The notes under the pieces: generated by a model
What the model saw: the letters and a program-made list of their open reading frames with translations, nothing else
The model's database searches: none
What the model was told of the DNA's origin: nothing
Part shown: piece by piece, positions 28,327-37,394 of the stretch
How positions within the stretch are numbered: the stretch's first letter is position 1
How the letters are laid out: each line of letters starts with the position of its first letter
Program-made: the position numbers and the translations under genes
Source: JBMHDW01 sp049889175
Lineage (GTDB): Bacteria > Pseudomonadota > Gammaproteobacteria > Comchoanobacterales > Comchoanobacteraceae
Reading direction: 5' to 3'
Length of the DNA: 64,000 nt
Assembly (NCBI GenBank): GCA_049889175.1
Contig: JBMHDW010000007.1
Location: 110,607-174,606 of the forward strand

Positions 28327-29301
28327 TTAATGTGGAAGTAGAGTTTCTGACCTATCGCATGCATGTGTATTGCGAGCATCCAATGGGTGATATGATGTTT
28401 GACCAGTATTACGGCGGTCATTAAAATGGCCGCTGTTAACTTCCTGTCGGTATGTGGCGGTTGATGGTGAGGAGGGATAGCAATATTGATATATTTCTTT
28501 AGCAATGGCATAAATGCAGTAAGGTATAGCAAAAATAGCCATCACTATGAAGCCCTGGAGGTATTGAATACTTGCGGATTTATCCTCTTTGGATTCAATG
28601 CATAATCTTAGGATGTGGGTAAATATATTGATTAAGTCAAGCAGAATATTAAGGGCTATAATGATAGGCAAAGTATCATCATTGCTCAGGTCTTGCTGAC
28701 TTGAGAGGGAAATAGCTCGAGCGAAGTCAATGCCTAAAATAAAACAAAAGATGCCAACTGAAGCCAGGGAATATAAGAATGCTGCTGCTGGCAGATGGAG
28801 TAATGATGTCATTAGACCTGATAAGATAAGTGCAATTAGTAGAACAGTTACATTAACCTGAATCATTCGGTTAAAATATCCTTTGTAGGCCAATATTGTA
28901 GTGATGCCAAGGGCTACAGTGGTGCCAATGAGTGCTGTAACCAACATCATGCTACCACCTGGTAGCTGAGAGCATGCAAAAATAAGATGGCTGAGTAGGT
29001 AACCTTGAGTAGAGGCAATGAGTGCGAAAGCACGAACCAGAGATTTTTTACGACCGCGAAGAAATGGTATGCTAAATGCAGCTAGGATGGAAAGAATAAA
29101 TGAGCCATAAAATAAATATACACTTAATGTAGAACCAAAGTAGCCAGGGATTAATGCAGGCATAAGAAATGCAAATAGACATGCTGTTGTGGTTGTGATG
29201 AAAACGCCTAAAGCGAGATATTGAAGTGTTTTGGCGATAAATGTATTGCTTCTAAGGGCTGTTTTAAGTTTTTCATTAAATGTTTTGAAATAGTCAAACA
29301 T
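28327..29301 (-). CDS. Bax inhibitor-1 (YccA/BI-1) family membrane protein
   Basis: Seven-helix membrane protein; relatives are pH-sensitive calcium leak channels or FtsH modulators. I start it at 29301 (MFDYFKTFNEKLKT) because AAAGGATC precedes that ATG; the longer frame to 29439 lacks a ribosome site. Helices run to about residue 205. YKGYFNRM and GIDFARAI are compatible with the family, though the classic acidic pore motif is only weakly visible. Two more hydrophobic segments and a 40-residue soluble His/Arg/Asn-rich tail follow, longer than in E. coli YccA (219 residues). It ends one base past the convergent gene's stop. Confidence 0.7.
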   Translation of the reverse strand: MFDYFKTFNEKLKTALRSNTFIAKTLQYLALGVFITTTTACLFAFLMPALIPGYFGSTLSVYLFYGSFILSILAAFSIPFLRGRKKSLVRAFALIASTQGYLLSHLIFACSQLPGGSMMLVTALIGTTVALGITTILAYKGYFNRMIQVNVTVLLIALILSGLMTSLLHLPAAAFLYSLASVGIFCFILGIDFARAISLSSQQDLSNDDTLPIIIALNILLDLINIFTHILRLCIESKEDKSASIQYLQGFIVMAIFAIPYCIYAIAKEIYQYCYPSSPSTATYRQEVNSGHFNDRRNTGQTSYHPLDARNTHACDRSETLLPH

Positions 29302-29439
29302 AATTGATCCTTTTTTTGTGTGATACATTATCATATTGCAATATATAATTCCATCATAAAATGAGTTAATATGGTTTAAGTTGTGTCTATATACATTGAA
29401 AATAATGAGTAACATGAGTACAAAGAGCGGGTAATTCAT

Positions 29440-30108
29440 ATGGTAATTGGTGATATTCAGTGGCGCGTTAGTCAGCGTGCCAAGCGTTGCATCTTAAAAC
29501 TGGATCCATTGACAGGGGTTGTTTGTGTTGTTTTGCCTCGAGGCATTAGGCGTGATCAGGTCTGGCATTGGGTGCAATCTAAGCAGTCTTGGATTCTGCG
29601 ACAGCAAGCGAAATTAAAAAAGCCAATGCAGCTATTGATGATGGATAGGCCATTTAGCGTAGTTATGAAACCTGACCAGGCAATGATTGAATGGCAGGAT
29701 GGAGAGCTTATTTTAGGTCAACATCATCGTGATCAAGATGTTGTGTATTGTTTAAAACATTGGGCAAAAAAGTGGTTGAAACCAGAGGTTGAAAGCATTA
29801 TTGAAATGACGGGGTTAAAACCTCATTCTTGGCAATTAAGAGATCCAAAGTCGCGATGGGGCTCGTGTTCTTCAAAGGGTAACATTATGTTATCATGGCG
29901 ACTTGTAGCGATGCCTCATTGGGTTCGTCGCTATGTTATTATTCATGAGTTATGTCATTTAAAATACATGAACCATAGTCCAGCATTTTGGTCTATGGTT
30001 CATGGGTTATGCCCTGATACATCCAAGGCGAAGGAGTGGTTAACTCAATATGGACATCATGTATTCAAGTTAGATCATCCAAGATCGCTCATAGCAAAAG
30101 GGTTTTGA
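29440..30108 (+). CDS. YgjP-type zinc metallopeptidase (M48/DUF45)
   Basis: Putative zinc protease with the SprT-like fold. HELCH at 169-173 gives two histidine ligands and the catalytic glutamate; MNHSPAFW supplies the third histidine (179). RDPKSRWGSCSSKG is the DUF45 signature before the site. At 222 residues it has normal family length. The biological substrate is unknown; members often sit beside restriction or repair genes, which is not the case here. Its 3' end overlaps the convergent single-helix protein gene by 34 bases. Confidence 0.9.
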   Translation: MVIGDIQWRVSQRAKRCILKLDPLTGVVCVVLPRGIRRDQVWHWVQSKQSWILRQQAKLKKPMQLLMMDRPFSVVMKPDQAMIEWQDGELILGQHHRDQDVVYCLKHWAKKWLKPEVESIIEMTGLKPHSWQLRDPKSRWGSCSSKGNIMLSWRLVAMPHWVRRYVIIHELCHLKYMNHSPAFWSMVHGLCPDTSKAKEWLTQYGHHVFKLDHPRSLIAKGF

Positions 30109-30530
30109 TCAACAGGAAATTTTAATGTGGTTTCTTTTGAATCATATGGGTTCTCTGCCACTGCTATTACGTCAACTTGTGGAGGTGTAGGTTGATCCTT
30201 TGTTGAATGCGGAACTAGATTCCTTGAACTTTCTGGTAATCTATCATCATATTTGATACTGCCCTTTTCTTCCTTTGGTTGGGTGGAAAGATCGAAGGAA
30301 GGCATAGCATTTAATATTTTCGTGATGCCAGTGATTGCAGCTTTAAATAACACTAATGCGTGATTTAAACCTGTTTCAATCATGTGAATGTAGGGGTTTT
30401 CGTGCTTAGAATAAGCATCGATCAATAAATAAGTAACATATATGGCTGAAGCATATAAATATAAACTAAAAACTGCTTTTAAAGCTAAAAATCCAGCAAA
30501 AGCGATGCCGAGTGCGATAAATAATTCCAT
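30075..30530 (-). CDS. Single-pass membrane protein of unknown function
   Basis: A 151-residue protein with two adjacent N-terminal hydrophobic stretches (about residues 3-36) followed by an amphipathic region and a disordered Pro/Ser/Asp-rich tail (DQPTPPQVDV). I chose ATG 30530 because AAAAGGAG lies 5 bases before it; an upstream ATG at 30581 falls on the -35 element. Nothing resembles a known family. The tail would face the cytoplasm or periplasm depending on topology, which the sequence does not decide. Confidence 0.65.
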   Translation of the reverse strand: MELFIALGIAFAGFLALKAVFSLYLYASAIYVTYLLIDAYSKHENPYIHMIETGLNHALVLFKAAITGITKILNAMPSFDLSTQPKEEKGSIKYDDRLPESSRNLVPHSTKDQPTPPQVDVIAVAENPYDSKETTLKFPVDQNPFAMSDLG

Positions 30531-30552
30531 GTTTTCTCCTTTTTTTATATAT

Positions 30553-30581
30553 ATACTATCATAAAAAATACAAAAAGTCAA
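30553..30581 (-). promoter_or_regulatory. Promoter of the membrane protein gene at 30530
   Basis: Minus-strand TTGACT (30576-30581), a 17-base spacer and TAGTAT (30553-30558), with TGA just before the -10. This is one of the better-formed promoters in the window. Confidence 0.65.
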
Positions 30582-30649
30582 TGATTTACTTGTTTTTATG
30601 CTGTTTAGTTAGTTGATTTTGTTGTTTATTATTTTTTATTGAATTTAAA

Positions 30650-30680
30650 ACATGTATTTATATAGATTATGGTCTATAAG
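30650..30680 (+). promoter_or_regulatory. Promoter-like element, GGTCTATAAG type
   Basis: ATGGTC followed by TATAAG (30675-30680), 31 bases before the exported protein gene at 30711. It shares the GGTCTATA core with three other accessory genes. Confidence 0.5.
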
Positions 30681-30710
30681 AACAGTGGTTATCATGAATA
30701 AGGATTCACT

Positions 30711-31289
30711 ATGAAAACGAAAGCATCATTATTAGCAATAATGGCACTAGGTTTAAGTCATCTTTCAGCATCAACGTTTACGCCATTGTCATTTTTAAGT
30801 GATTTGGTTCCTGATCTATCTGATTTAAAGAGTAAATTTAATGTATGTGAAGAGAAAGAAAAAAGTGCTTTTGAGCGGGGCAGAGCTTCTTATCTGCAAG
30901 ATTTGCAACAGTATTCTGATTCTTATTTTAGTCATAAATTGTATAATTTTGTTGAAATGGGCAGGTATCAAGCAGTAGCAGGTTTTCTTAATATTAATTT
31001 ATTTAAAGGCAATGTAAATGCTGAGGAATGTTTGACGGATAAAGATGCAATCATTCGAATACCTAAGGGTATGCTACCATCTTTCATGACTGAGATTGTA
31101 GATGGAGGCTCTGAATATGATAATTGGTGCGACTATGTTCGATTATCTGAAGAGATTCGTGTCAATAGTATGATTGATGAATATGGAATTGCTAGTGCTG
31201 TACAATTTTTAAGCTTTCAAGATACACAGAAGCTACTAGATCAGATGGTGGAAAATGGTGATATTGATGTAAGTAAAGGGGGTTTATGA
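30711..31289 (+). CDS. Exported protein of unknown function
   Basis: A 192-residue protein with a clear cleavable signal peptide (MKTKASLLAIMALGLSHLSAS). The mature part is acidic with cysteines near residues 46, 106 and 139 and no recognised domain. The stop overlaps the next gene (ATGATG/TGA), so the pair is translationally coupled; both have a signal peptide and may act together outside the cytoplasm. No lipobox is visible. Confidence 0.75.
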   Translation: MKTKASLLAIMALGLSHLSASTFTPLSFLSDLVPDLSDLKSKFNVCEEKEKSAFERGRASYLQDLQQYSDSYFSHKLYNFVEMGRYQAVAGFLNINLFKGNVNAEECLTDKDAIIRIPKGMLPSFMTEIVDGGSEYDNWCDYVRLSEEIRVNSMIDEYGIASAVQFLSFQDTQKLLDQMVENGDIDVSKGGL

Positions 31290-31786
31290 TGAAAAAAATA
31301 GGGTTATTATTACTGGTGGTGAATACCACTCTAGTTGCTGAGAGCAATCATATGCAGGCAGTTTCAGATATACACAATGAAAACATTAGAGTAATTACAG
31401 AAGTGTTACTTCAGGGGTTTGATAGAGGGTTTCGAAGCTGTCAGTTTGATGTTGCAGAACAAAACAAGAGAGCAGAGCATACTGAGCAAAAGGAAAGTGA
31501 AAATAGAGAGCGTATTGAACGAGAGAAGGAAGTATGGGGTGATATCCAATATCAATTGGGTTACCAGAAGTGCCAAATAGACATGTTATTAAGTCCTAAG
31601 GAAAAGAAAAGTGATCTAAAACAGGCTGTAGATCACGGTGAGGACAAATATCAGAATGATGTAAAAAATTATTGTTATCAATTCGAAGGCAAAGACTATG
31701 AGTATAAGCGTTGTGTTGACGCTGTAATGATGTGTGATAAAATGAATGACCTACATAGTAAGTGTGTTGATAACCACATGTTTTAG
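31286..31786 (+). CDS. Exported cysteine-containing protein of unknown function
   Basis: A 166-residue protein coupled to the preceding exported protein by a 4-base overlap; either of two adjacent ATGs may start it. Signal peptide MMKKIGLLLLVVNTTLVAES is followed by a charged helical middle (EQKESENRERIEREKE) and a C-terminal part with several cysteines (CYQFEGKDYEYKRC, MMCDKMNDLHSKC), likely disulfide-bonded after export. Not recognised. Confidence 0.72.
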   Translation: MMKKIGLLLLVVNTTLVAESNHMQAVSDIHNENIRVITEVLLQGFDRGFRSCQFDVAEQNKRAEHTEQKESENRERIEREKEVWGDIQYQLGYQKCQIDMLLSPKEKKSDLKQAVDHGEDKYQNDVKNYCYQFEGKDYEYKRCVDAVMMCDKMNDLHSKCVDNHMF

Positions 31787-31836
31787 CGATACAAATAAAT
31801 ATTTATTAAGATGTTTCATTGTGAAGAATACGTTCA

Positions 31837-33261
31837 CTAACGCCGTGCAAAACCTCTTTGTCTTTGCGGTCGCTTGATTTTTAGTTTTTTTCTTACTGAT
31901 AGTGTTAGTTTTGTGTGTTTTTGTTTGGGGTGTTTTCTTCTGGATTTGGTTTGCTGGGTCTTTCGTGTTTGTGCTAATTGATGACCTAATGAGAAGAATG
32001 CATGATTGAGTGATGTTTCCATCCATTGATCTATTCCATACATACCATCTAATGTTTTTTGTGACAAAAGAGTTACTTCAGAAAAATCAGTTGCATCTCG
32101 TTTGACAACTTGATGTTGAATGATTAAGGCTTGAGGTATAATGGGAGCTCTTTTAGCACTCATCACTTTTTTGCGTTTTGCTGGTCGAGTTGTTTCTAAA
32201 GAAATTTTTATTTGCTGATGGGGTAACTGAATATCAGTAATGTGGTTCCCTATTTTATCTTGGTTTGGCATGATCATGCCAATGACCTGAAATGGGGGCG
32301 TATTTTCTGGTCGACCGCCATCACCATAGTCAAATTGTGTCAAAAAGTGAAGCAGTATTGATGGAGAGCTTTTGGTTTTAGAGCTGTAGGGAATGGCTTG
32401 CTCTTGAAGTAAGTCTCTGCCAACAAAAGATTTGAAAGAGCAGGCAACAGGGCGATCATTTGGATCTTGTTGATGGGTTGTGCTTGCTTCATCACTTATC
32501 GCATCATCATAGAGTTGTTGTTGCAGGTTAATCAAATCTGATGAGTGATTGGTGGATTTTAATGAAGGCCAAAAGCTGTGTGATGTTTTAGCGAAAGTAA
32601 ATTCATTGAAGGTCTCACACAGTGCCATTTGAAAGCAAGTAATGACAAATTGGTCACAACGAAAGCCATGTAAGCTTTCATCACGAAAAAGCTGTTGTTT
32701 GTCCCTATATCTTAACCAATATTTCCAGGGTTGAAGATATGCACGGTTTTTAAACTGTTGATTATTTTGTTCTAGGCCATCGTCTAAGCTCGTGATGCTC
32801 TCCAAAAAGGATGTCATGGATGCCAAACGACCAACATCATAAGGAATAGTCATGTTGACAATATTATTGGCTATGGTGGCTGCCTTTTGCGCTAGGTCTT
32901 CATGTTGATATCGAAGTATTAAATAATTGGTAAAAGGCCTTAGAGGTGTTAACTCGACCTTATTTTTTTTGGATGAGCGTTTTTTGCTGAAAGTGGCATG
33001 TGCAATGAATGGAATACCTTTTTCATAGCGGCATACAATAGCAACATGAGAGATAAATTCTTTCTCGTACCGTTCATCATGCTCATTAATGCGATAGTCA
33101 TAGAAAAAAACGATATCGCCTATTTTAAGTGATTGGGGGGCGACTTTTAACACATCAACAAGTTTGGTTTTACTTTTTTTAGGCATCCTATTCTCATATT
33201 TTATCAAGAAGCCATAAATTACCAAAATACACAGAAATGTCAAATCATAATTGGCCATCAT
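31837..33261 (-). CDS. Permuted NlpC/P60-like (YiiX-type) protein with basic tail
   Basis: The N-terminal 210 residues fit the circularly permuted papain-like fold of YiiX/YaeF proteins: SLKIGDIVFF, then ISHVAIV with His72, then LTPLRPFTNYLILRY, and FRCDQFVITCF with Cys202. His before Cys is the permuted order. Such proteins are thiol hydrolases or acyltransferases. The C-terminal 80 residues are strongly basic (RRKHPKQKHTK, RKKLKIKRPQRQRG), unusual for the family. Residues 5-20 are hydrophobic and could anchor it if the first ATG is used; Met26 is an alternative, and neither has a good ribosome site. Confidence 0.6.
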   Translation of the reverse strand: MMANYDLTFLCILVIYGFLIKYENRMPKKSKTKLVDVLKVAPQSLKIGDIVFFYDYRINEHDERYEKEFISHVAIVCRYEKGIPFIAHATFSKKRSSKKNKVELTPLRPFTNYLILRYQHEDLAQKAATIANNIVNMTIPYDVGRLASMTSFLESITSLDDGLEQNNQQFKNRAYLQPWKYWLRYRDKQQLFRDESLHGFRCDQFVITCFQMALCETFNEFTFAKTSHSFWPSLKSTNHSSDLINLQQQLYDDAISDEASTTHQQDPNDRPVACSFKSFVGRDLLQEQAIPYSSKTKSSPSILLHFLTQFDYGDGGRPENTPPFQVIGMIMPNQDKIGNHITDIQLPHQQIKISLETTRPAKRKKVMSAKRAPIIPQALIIQHQVVKRDATDFSEVTLLSQKTLDGMYGIDQWMETSLNHAFFSLGHQLAQTRKTQQTKSRRKHPKQKHTKLTLSVRKKLKIKRPQRQRGFARR

Positions 33262-33379
33262 TACAATAAAATCAAATTTTTATTGCAATTAAGGTCTAGG
33301 ATGTGTAAAAATCTGATTTCTATGTTTTTTGTGATGGCATCATCGCATGCATGGATTGACTAATGACCAGGAGCATACC

Positions 33380-35071
33380 ATGTTGATGAGTGACTTTAAA
33401 TTACCTAAAGAGTTGACCAAAGCATTAAAAATAATGAAATACATTGAAGCAACGCCCATTCAGGCTGAGGCCATACCACCAGCTCTTAAGGGGCAGGATG
33501 TCATGGGGGCAGCACAAACTGGAACAGGCAAGACAGCAGCATTTGGTATTCCATTGATCACCAAGCTCATGCTTGATAAGCAATCAACAGCTTTGATTAT
33601 TACCCCTACAAGAGAATTAGCATCACAAGTCATGAAGCAACTTAGTCAAATGTTGGCTCATCGTAAAGACATTAACCGTGCATTGTTGATCGGTGGTGAA
33701 TCTATGGCCAGACAAATTCAACAAATTAACCGAAAACCTCGTTTGGTTGTTGGCACGCCTGGTCGTATCAATGATCACTTGCGCAATAATAAACGTTTAA
33801 CATTTGATCGCTGTGAAATGCTGGTTTTGGATGAGACTGATCGGATGTTTGATATGGGTTTTTCTATTCAAATAGACGACATCTTAAAACACTTACCCAG
33901 TAAGCGCCAGACATTAATGTTTTCAGCAACAATGCCAAAAAAGGTTATGATGATTGCTGAGCAACAAATGCATCAGCCAGTTAAGATCAGCATGGATGAT
34001 GGAATACAGCCAGCTAAACTGATTGATCAACAAGTCATGCATGTTTCGCGAAAAAATAAGTTACATACATTGCGCGCACAGCTTGATGAGCAAAAGGGCT
34101 CTGTGATTGTTTTTATGAGTACGAAGGATTCTGTGGATGAATTAGAGAGTATACTAAGAAAGGATGGGTACAGTGTTCAAGCGATTCATGGTGGATTGCG
34201 TCAGAATAAGCGTTCTAGGGTGTTAACTCATTTCAGGCAGCAGAAGTTTGATATTCTGGTCGCAACGGATGTTGCTGCTCGAGGTCTCGATATTCCTCAT
34301 GTTGATTGTGTGATTAATTATGACCTTCCTCAAATGCCAGAAGATTTTGTTCACCGCATTGGCCGAACTGCTCGAGCTGGTCGCTCAGGAATTGCCATTA
34401 CATTTGTAACTCCTGGTGGCATGGATTTATGGCATGCAATTGAGTGTTTATTGGATCCCAGTAAAAAGCGACCCAGGCCCCAGCGTAAGGGTCATGCACC
34501 AGGGAAGAAAAAATCTCAACATAAGAAGCATTTTGGCGGAAGGTCAGGGAAATCATCTCAGTCATCAAGGCGTGACGGTGGGAATGCTTATGGAGGTAAG
34601 AACGATCACCAACAAGCAACAGGTTTTTCATCTGATAGGAAGCGAGATAGTGATGGAGTGCGTAAACACTCAAGGCGAGATAATGATGAACGAAGATCAG
34701 AGCGTTCATTTAATGATCGACGATCAAATCATGAGTCAGGCTTTTCATCGGGTAAGAGACGAGATGCTGATGGAGGGCGTAAACACTCAAGACGAGATAA
34801 TGATGAACGAAGATCAGAGCGCTCATTTAATGATCGACGATCGAATCATGAGTCAGGCTTTTCATCGAGTAAGAGACGAGATGCTGATGGAGTACGAAAA
34901 CACTCAAGACGAGATAATGATGATAGAAAATCATTGGGTCAAAAGCAGGAGCGAGCTCATAATCGCCATGACAAAAGAAAAAATGCGCTAAGCAAACACA
35001 AAAAGAAGTCAGAAGGATTTCAACGAAATAGTGCTTCAAAAAAACGCTTTGATAAAGGATCAACGACTTAA
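33380..35071 (+). CDS. RhlE-like DEAD-box RNA helicase with DETD motif and repeat tail
   Basis: ATP-dependent RNA helicase, probably in ribosome assembly or RNA decay. Q motif ATPIQAEAI, motif I AQTGTGKT (45-52), PTRELA, SAT, ARGLDIPHVD and HRIGRTARAGR are all present. Motif II reads DETD (151-154) instead of DEAD. After about residue 370 comes a long Arg/Ser/Asp-rich tail containing 2.7 copies of a 39-residue repeat and a lysine-rich end. ATG 33380 is chosen because AGGAG lies 7 bases before it; the in-frame ATG 33347 has none. It overlaps the convergent reductase gene by 12 bases. Confidence 0.92.
   Translation: MLMSDFKLPKELTKALKIMKYIEATPIQAEAIPPALKGQDVMGAAQTGTGKTAAFGIPLITKLMLDKQSTALIITPTRELASQVMKQLSQMLAHRKDINRALLIGGESMARQIQQINRKPRLVVGTPGRINDHLRNNKRLTFDRCEMLVLDETDRMFDMGFSIQIDDILKHLPSKRQTLMFSATMPKKVMMIAEQQMHQPVKISMDDGIQPAKLIDQQVMHVSRKNKLHTLRAQLDEQKGSVIVFMSTKDSVDELESILRKDGYSVQAIHGGLRQNKRSRVLTHFRQQKFDILVATDVAARGLDIPHVDCVINYDLPQMPEDFVHRIGRTARAGRSGIAITFVTPGGMDLWHAIECLLDPSKKRPRPQRKGHAPGKKKSQHKKHFGGRSGKSSQSSRRDGGNAYGGKNDHQQATGFSSDRKRDSDGVRKHSRRDNDERRSERSFNDRRSNHESGFSSGKRRDADGGRKHSRRDNDERRSERSFNDRRSNHESGFSSSKRRDADGVRKHSRRDNDDRKSLGQKQERAHNRHDKRKNALSKHKKKSEGFQRNSASKKRFDKGSTT
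34622..34933 (+). repeat. Tandem 117-bp in-frame repeat in helicase tail
   Basis: Units start at 34622, 34739 and 34856; the third is partial. Each full unit encodes 39 residues beginning GFSS and ending NHES, rich in Arg, Asp and Ser. Identity is high, so copy number could change by recombination without breaking the frame. Confidence 0.93.
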
Positions 35072-36031
35072 ATGTTCGCGTTGGTGCGGTGCAAGCCAAT
35101 CCATTGCTGGCATTTTGGGTACGATCCTGTTCGGATTGATCATTGGGTGAGAACCATAGTAGTGGTGGCAAATATGATCCATAAAAATGGTTTTTTCGAT
35201 ACCAGGCCATTGGTATAAATCTCTCGCATAAGCCCATAAGTGTGGGTAATCGATTAAACGGCGATGAGTGCATTTGAAATGGGTATGGTAAACGGCATCG
35301 AATCTCACCAAAGTAGTGAAGAGGCGCCAATCAGGCTCAAGTGGTCTGCTTCCTAAAAGAAATCTTCTCTCTTTGAGCTGGTCATTAAGTTTATCCAGCG
35401 TGTTAAATAAGGGGTTGATGGCTTCATCATAAGCTTCTTGAGAGGTTGCAAAGCCGCAAAGATAGACGCCATTATTGATGGTTTGATAGATTAACTCATT
35501 GAGGCCATCGATTGCTTGTTGTTGTTTGATTGGGTAGAAATCAATTTGGGCTGCACCAAGATGATCAAAAGATCGATTGAACATTCTTATGATATCTGCA
35601 GATTCATTAGAAACAATCGTTTGTTCCTGGGTATCCCATAGGATAGGAACAGTAACCCGACCTGTGTATTTAGGGTCTGCTTTGGTATACAGCTGATGAG
35701 CGTAGTTCAATTGATACAGGTGATCTTTAGCGCCATTTTGAGGGGAGGAAGGTTTAAAAGTCCAACCTTGATCACCCATATGCCAATCAACAACTGAAAC
35801 ACCAATCATATCATCAAGCTCTTTAAGAGATCGATAAATCAAAGTTCGATGCGCCCATGGGCATGCATAACTTACATATAAATGATAACGACCAGATTCA
35901 GCAGGGAAACGCGCGAGCTTATCGGATTCAATCCAATTTCTAAACTGAGCGGTTGTTCGTTTAAAACGACCTTGATGTTTTTGAGTGTCATACCATTGAT
36001 CAACCCAAATACCTTGTTGTAGAAAGCCCAT
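35060..36031 (-). CDS. Glutathionyl-hydroquinone reductase (YqjG/Xi-class GST)
   Basis: Omega/Xi-type glutathione transferase that reduces glutathionyl-hydroquinones with glutathione. The thioredoxin-fold part holds the signature YACPWAHRT with the catalytic cysteine, then VVDWHMGDQGWTF, and VPILWDTQEQTIVSNESADI for glutathione binding. The helical C-terminal domain has LGSRPLEPDWRLFTTLVRFD. At 323 residues it matches E. coli YqjG (328). AGGAGG precedes the ATG. No redox-regulator site was recognised. Confidence 0.93.
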   Translation of the reverse strand: MGFLQQGIWVDQWYDTQKHQGRFKRTTAQFRNWIESDKLARFPAESGRYHLYVSYACPWAHRTLIYRSLKELDDMIGVSVVDWHMGDQGWTFKPSSPQNGAKDHLYQLNYAHQLYTKADPKYTGRVTVPILWDTQEQTIVSNESADIIRMFNRSFDHLGAAQIDFYPIKQQQAIDGLNELIYQTINNGVYLCGFATSQEAYDEAINPLFNTLDKLNDQLKERRFLLGSRPLEPDWRLFTTLVRFDAVYHTHFKCTHRRLIDYPHLWAYARDLYQWPGIEKTIFMDHICHHYYGSHPMINPNRIVPKMPAMDWLAPHQREHLSR

Positions 36032-36117
36032 ATTCCTCCTGAATAACCGAAACTTTAATATTTTAGCATAATGGAAATAGGAGTAAAAGAAATCAAGTCT
36101 AAAAAGGATTGATATAC

Positions 36118-37368
36118 ATGATCAAAAAGACTACCATGATTTTATTTGTGGGAAACGTAATGTCGCCATTTAAGTTGATGTTTTTTGTGTGTTTGTTAGG
36201 TGCTATAACGGGTGTTTCTTATGATATGTATGCGCCTTCATTGGAAGCTATCCAAGCGAGCTTTGGTATTGATAATACTTGGTCACAAATGACCATGGCT
36301 ATCTTTATGGGTGGGGTAGCCATGTCACAGCTTTTTTATGGGGCTTTTTCAGAGGGTTTTGGTCGTAAGAAAGCTGTTCTTTTAGGGCTGTCAGTTATGC
36401 TTTTAGGTAGTATAGGATCACTGGCATCAAGTCATATTGGTGTATTAATTATCTCAAGATTTATTCAAGGTTTAGGAGCAGGTGTTGGCGCGGCACTGTG
36501 GCGCAGTATTTTCAGAGACGGTTTTAAAGATGAAGAAATGGCTAAATATGGCGGTTATTTAGTATTGTTTTTCTTGTTGGTTCTTCCATTTGCGCCCATT
36601 CTTGGGTCAATACTTTCTCGGTTTCACTGGTGGTATATTTCATTGTTTTTACTTGTTTATAATCTTGCTGCTCTGTGGGTGGTTTACCGTTATTTTGATG
36701 AAACAAATGCGCATGTTGATGCCAATAAGTGGCGTATGTCATATTTGGTTAGATCCTATTACAGTTTTCTTGTCAATAAAGAATTCATGAGTATCGGTTT
36801 AAGCATATTTTTTACTTATGGTGCTTTTACTTCATGGTTTGTGGTGGGCTCAATACTCATAACTGATAAGGCCTTGCTTGGTTTGGATCATATGTATTTT
36901 AGTGTTGCAAGTTTTGCGGTCAGTTGCTCAATGATGTTTTTGGCTTCAATGATTAATAATCGCTATCTCAAACGTGTTGGGCCAGATCGAATGTTAATGA
37001 CAGGTTGGCTGCTTATTAGTTCAGGTGGTGTATTAATGGTGTTGTTGAATGGTGTTATAGGTCTAAACTACACGAGTATAATCATTGCTGTAAGTTTATT
37101 GTTTTTTGGCTCTGGTTTTATCTTTCCCAATTTATTTGCAGGCGCAATGGTGCCATATGCCCACATGGCTGGTTATGCAGCAAGTTTGTATAGCTGTATA
37201 CAAATGTTAGGAGGGTTCTGCTCAGGCTCATTATTATCGTATGTCCCAGAGACTTCTGCCTTCCCCATGGGTATAGTGATGATTATCGGTGGGGTTGTAC
37301 CTATGATGGTTTATTGGCTTGGTGTGATTAAAAATCCAAAGCGCCATCGTTTGTATGAAGATCAATAG
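36118..37368 (+). CDS. MFS transporter, Bcr/CflA-like (first of tandem pair)
   Basis: Twelve-helix major facilitator, 416 residues, likely a drug or metabolite/proton antiporter. DMYAPSLEAI in helix 1, GRKKAVLLGL between helices 2 and 3, and the antiporter-type FIQGLGAGVGAALWRSIFRD stretch are visible. ATG 36118 is preferred over the upstream TTG at 36109 because AAGGA lies 9 bases before it. The next gene, 26 bases on, is a paralogue, so this is a tandem duplication. Substrate unknown. Confidence 0.87.
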   Translation: MIKKTTMILFVGNVMSPFKLMFFVCLLGAITGVSYDMYAPSLEAIQASFGIDNTWSQMTMAIFMGGVAMSQLFYGAFSEGFGRKKAVLLGLSVMLLGSIGSLASSHIGVLIISRFIQGLGAGVGAALWRSIFRDGFKDEEMAKYGGYLVLFFLLVLPFAPILGSILSRFHWWYISLFLLVYNLAALWVVYRYFDETNAHVDANKWRMSYLVRSYYSFLVNKEFMSIGLSIFFTYGAFTSWFVVGSILITDKALLGLDHMYFSVASFAVSCSMMFLASMINNRYLKRVGPDRMLMTGWLLISSGGVLMVLLNGVIGLNYTSIIIAVSLLFFGSGFIFPNLFAGAMVPYAHMAGYAASLYSCIQMLGGFCSGSLLSYVPETSAFPMGIVMIIGGVVPMMVYWLGVIKNPKRHRLYEDQ

Positions 37369-37394
37369 AAGACTATTTTTTAAAAGGCTTGGGT

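Noticed and set aside
31790..31808. Palindrome AATAAATATTTATT after the exported protein gene
   Set aside because: Pure A/T palindrome, common by chance at this composition, with no partner site elsewhere.
34416..34991. A 191-codon plus-strand frame inside the helicase tail, with repeats
   Set aside because: Shadow of the 117-bp repeat in another frame; the helicase frame carries all conserved motifs and the frame has no start signal.
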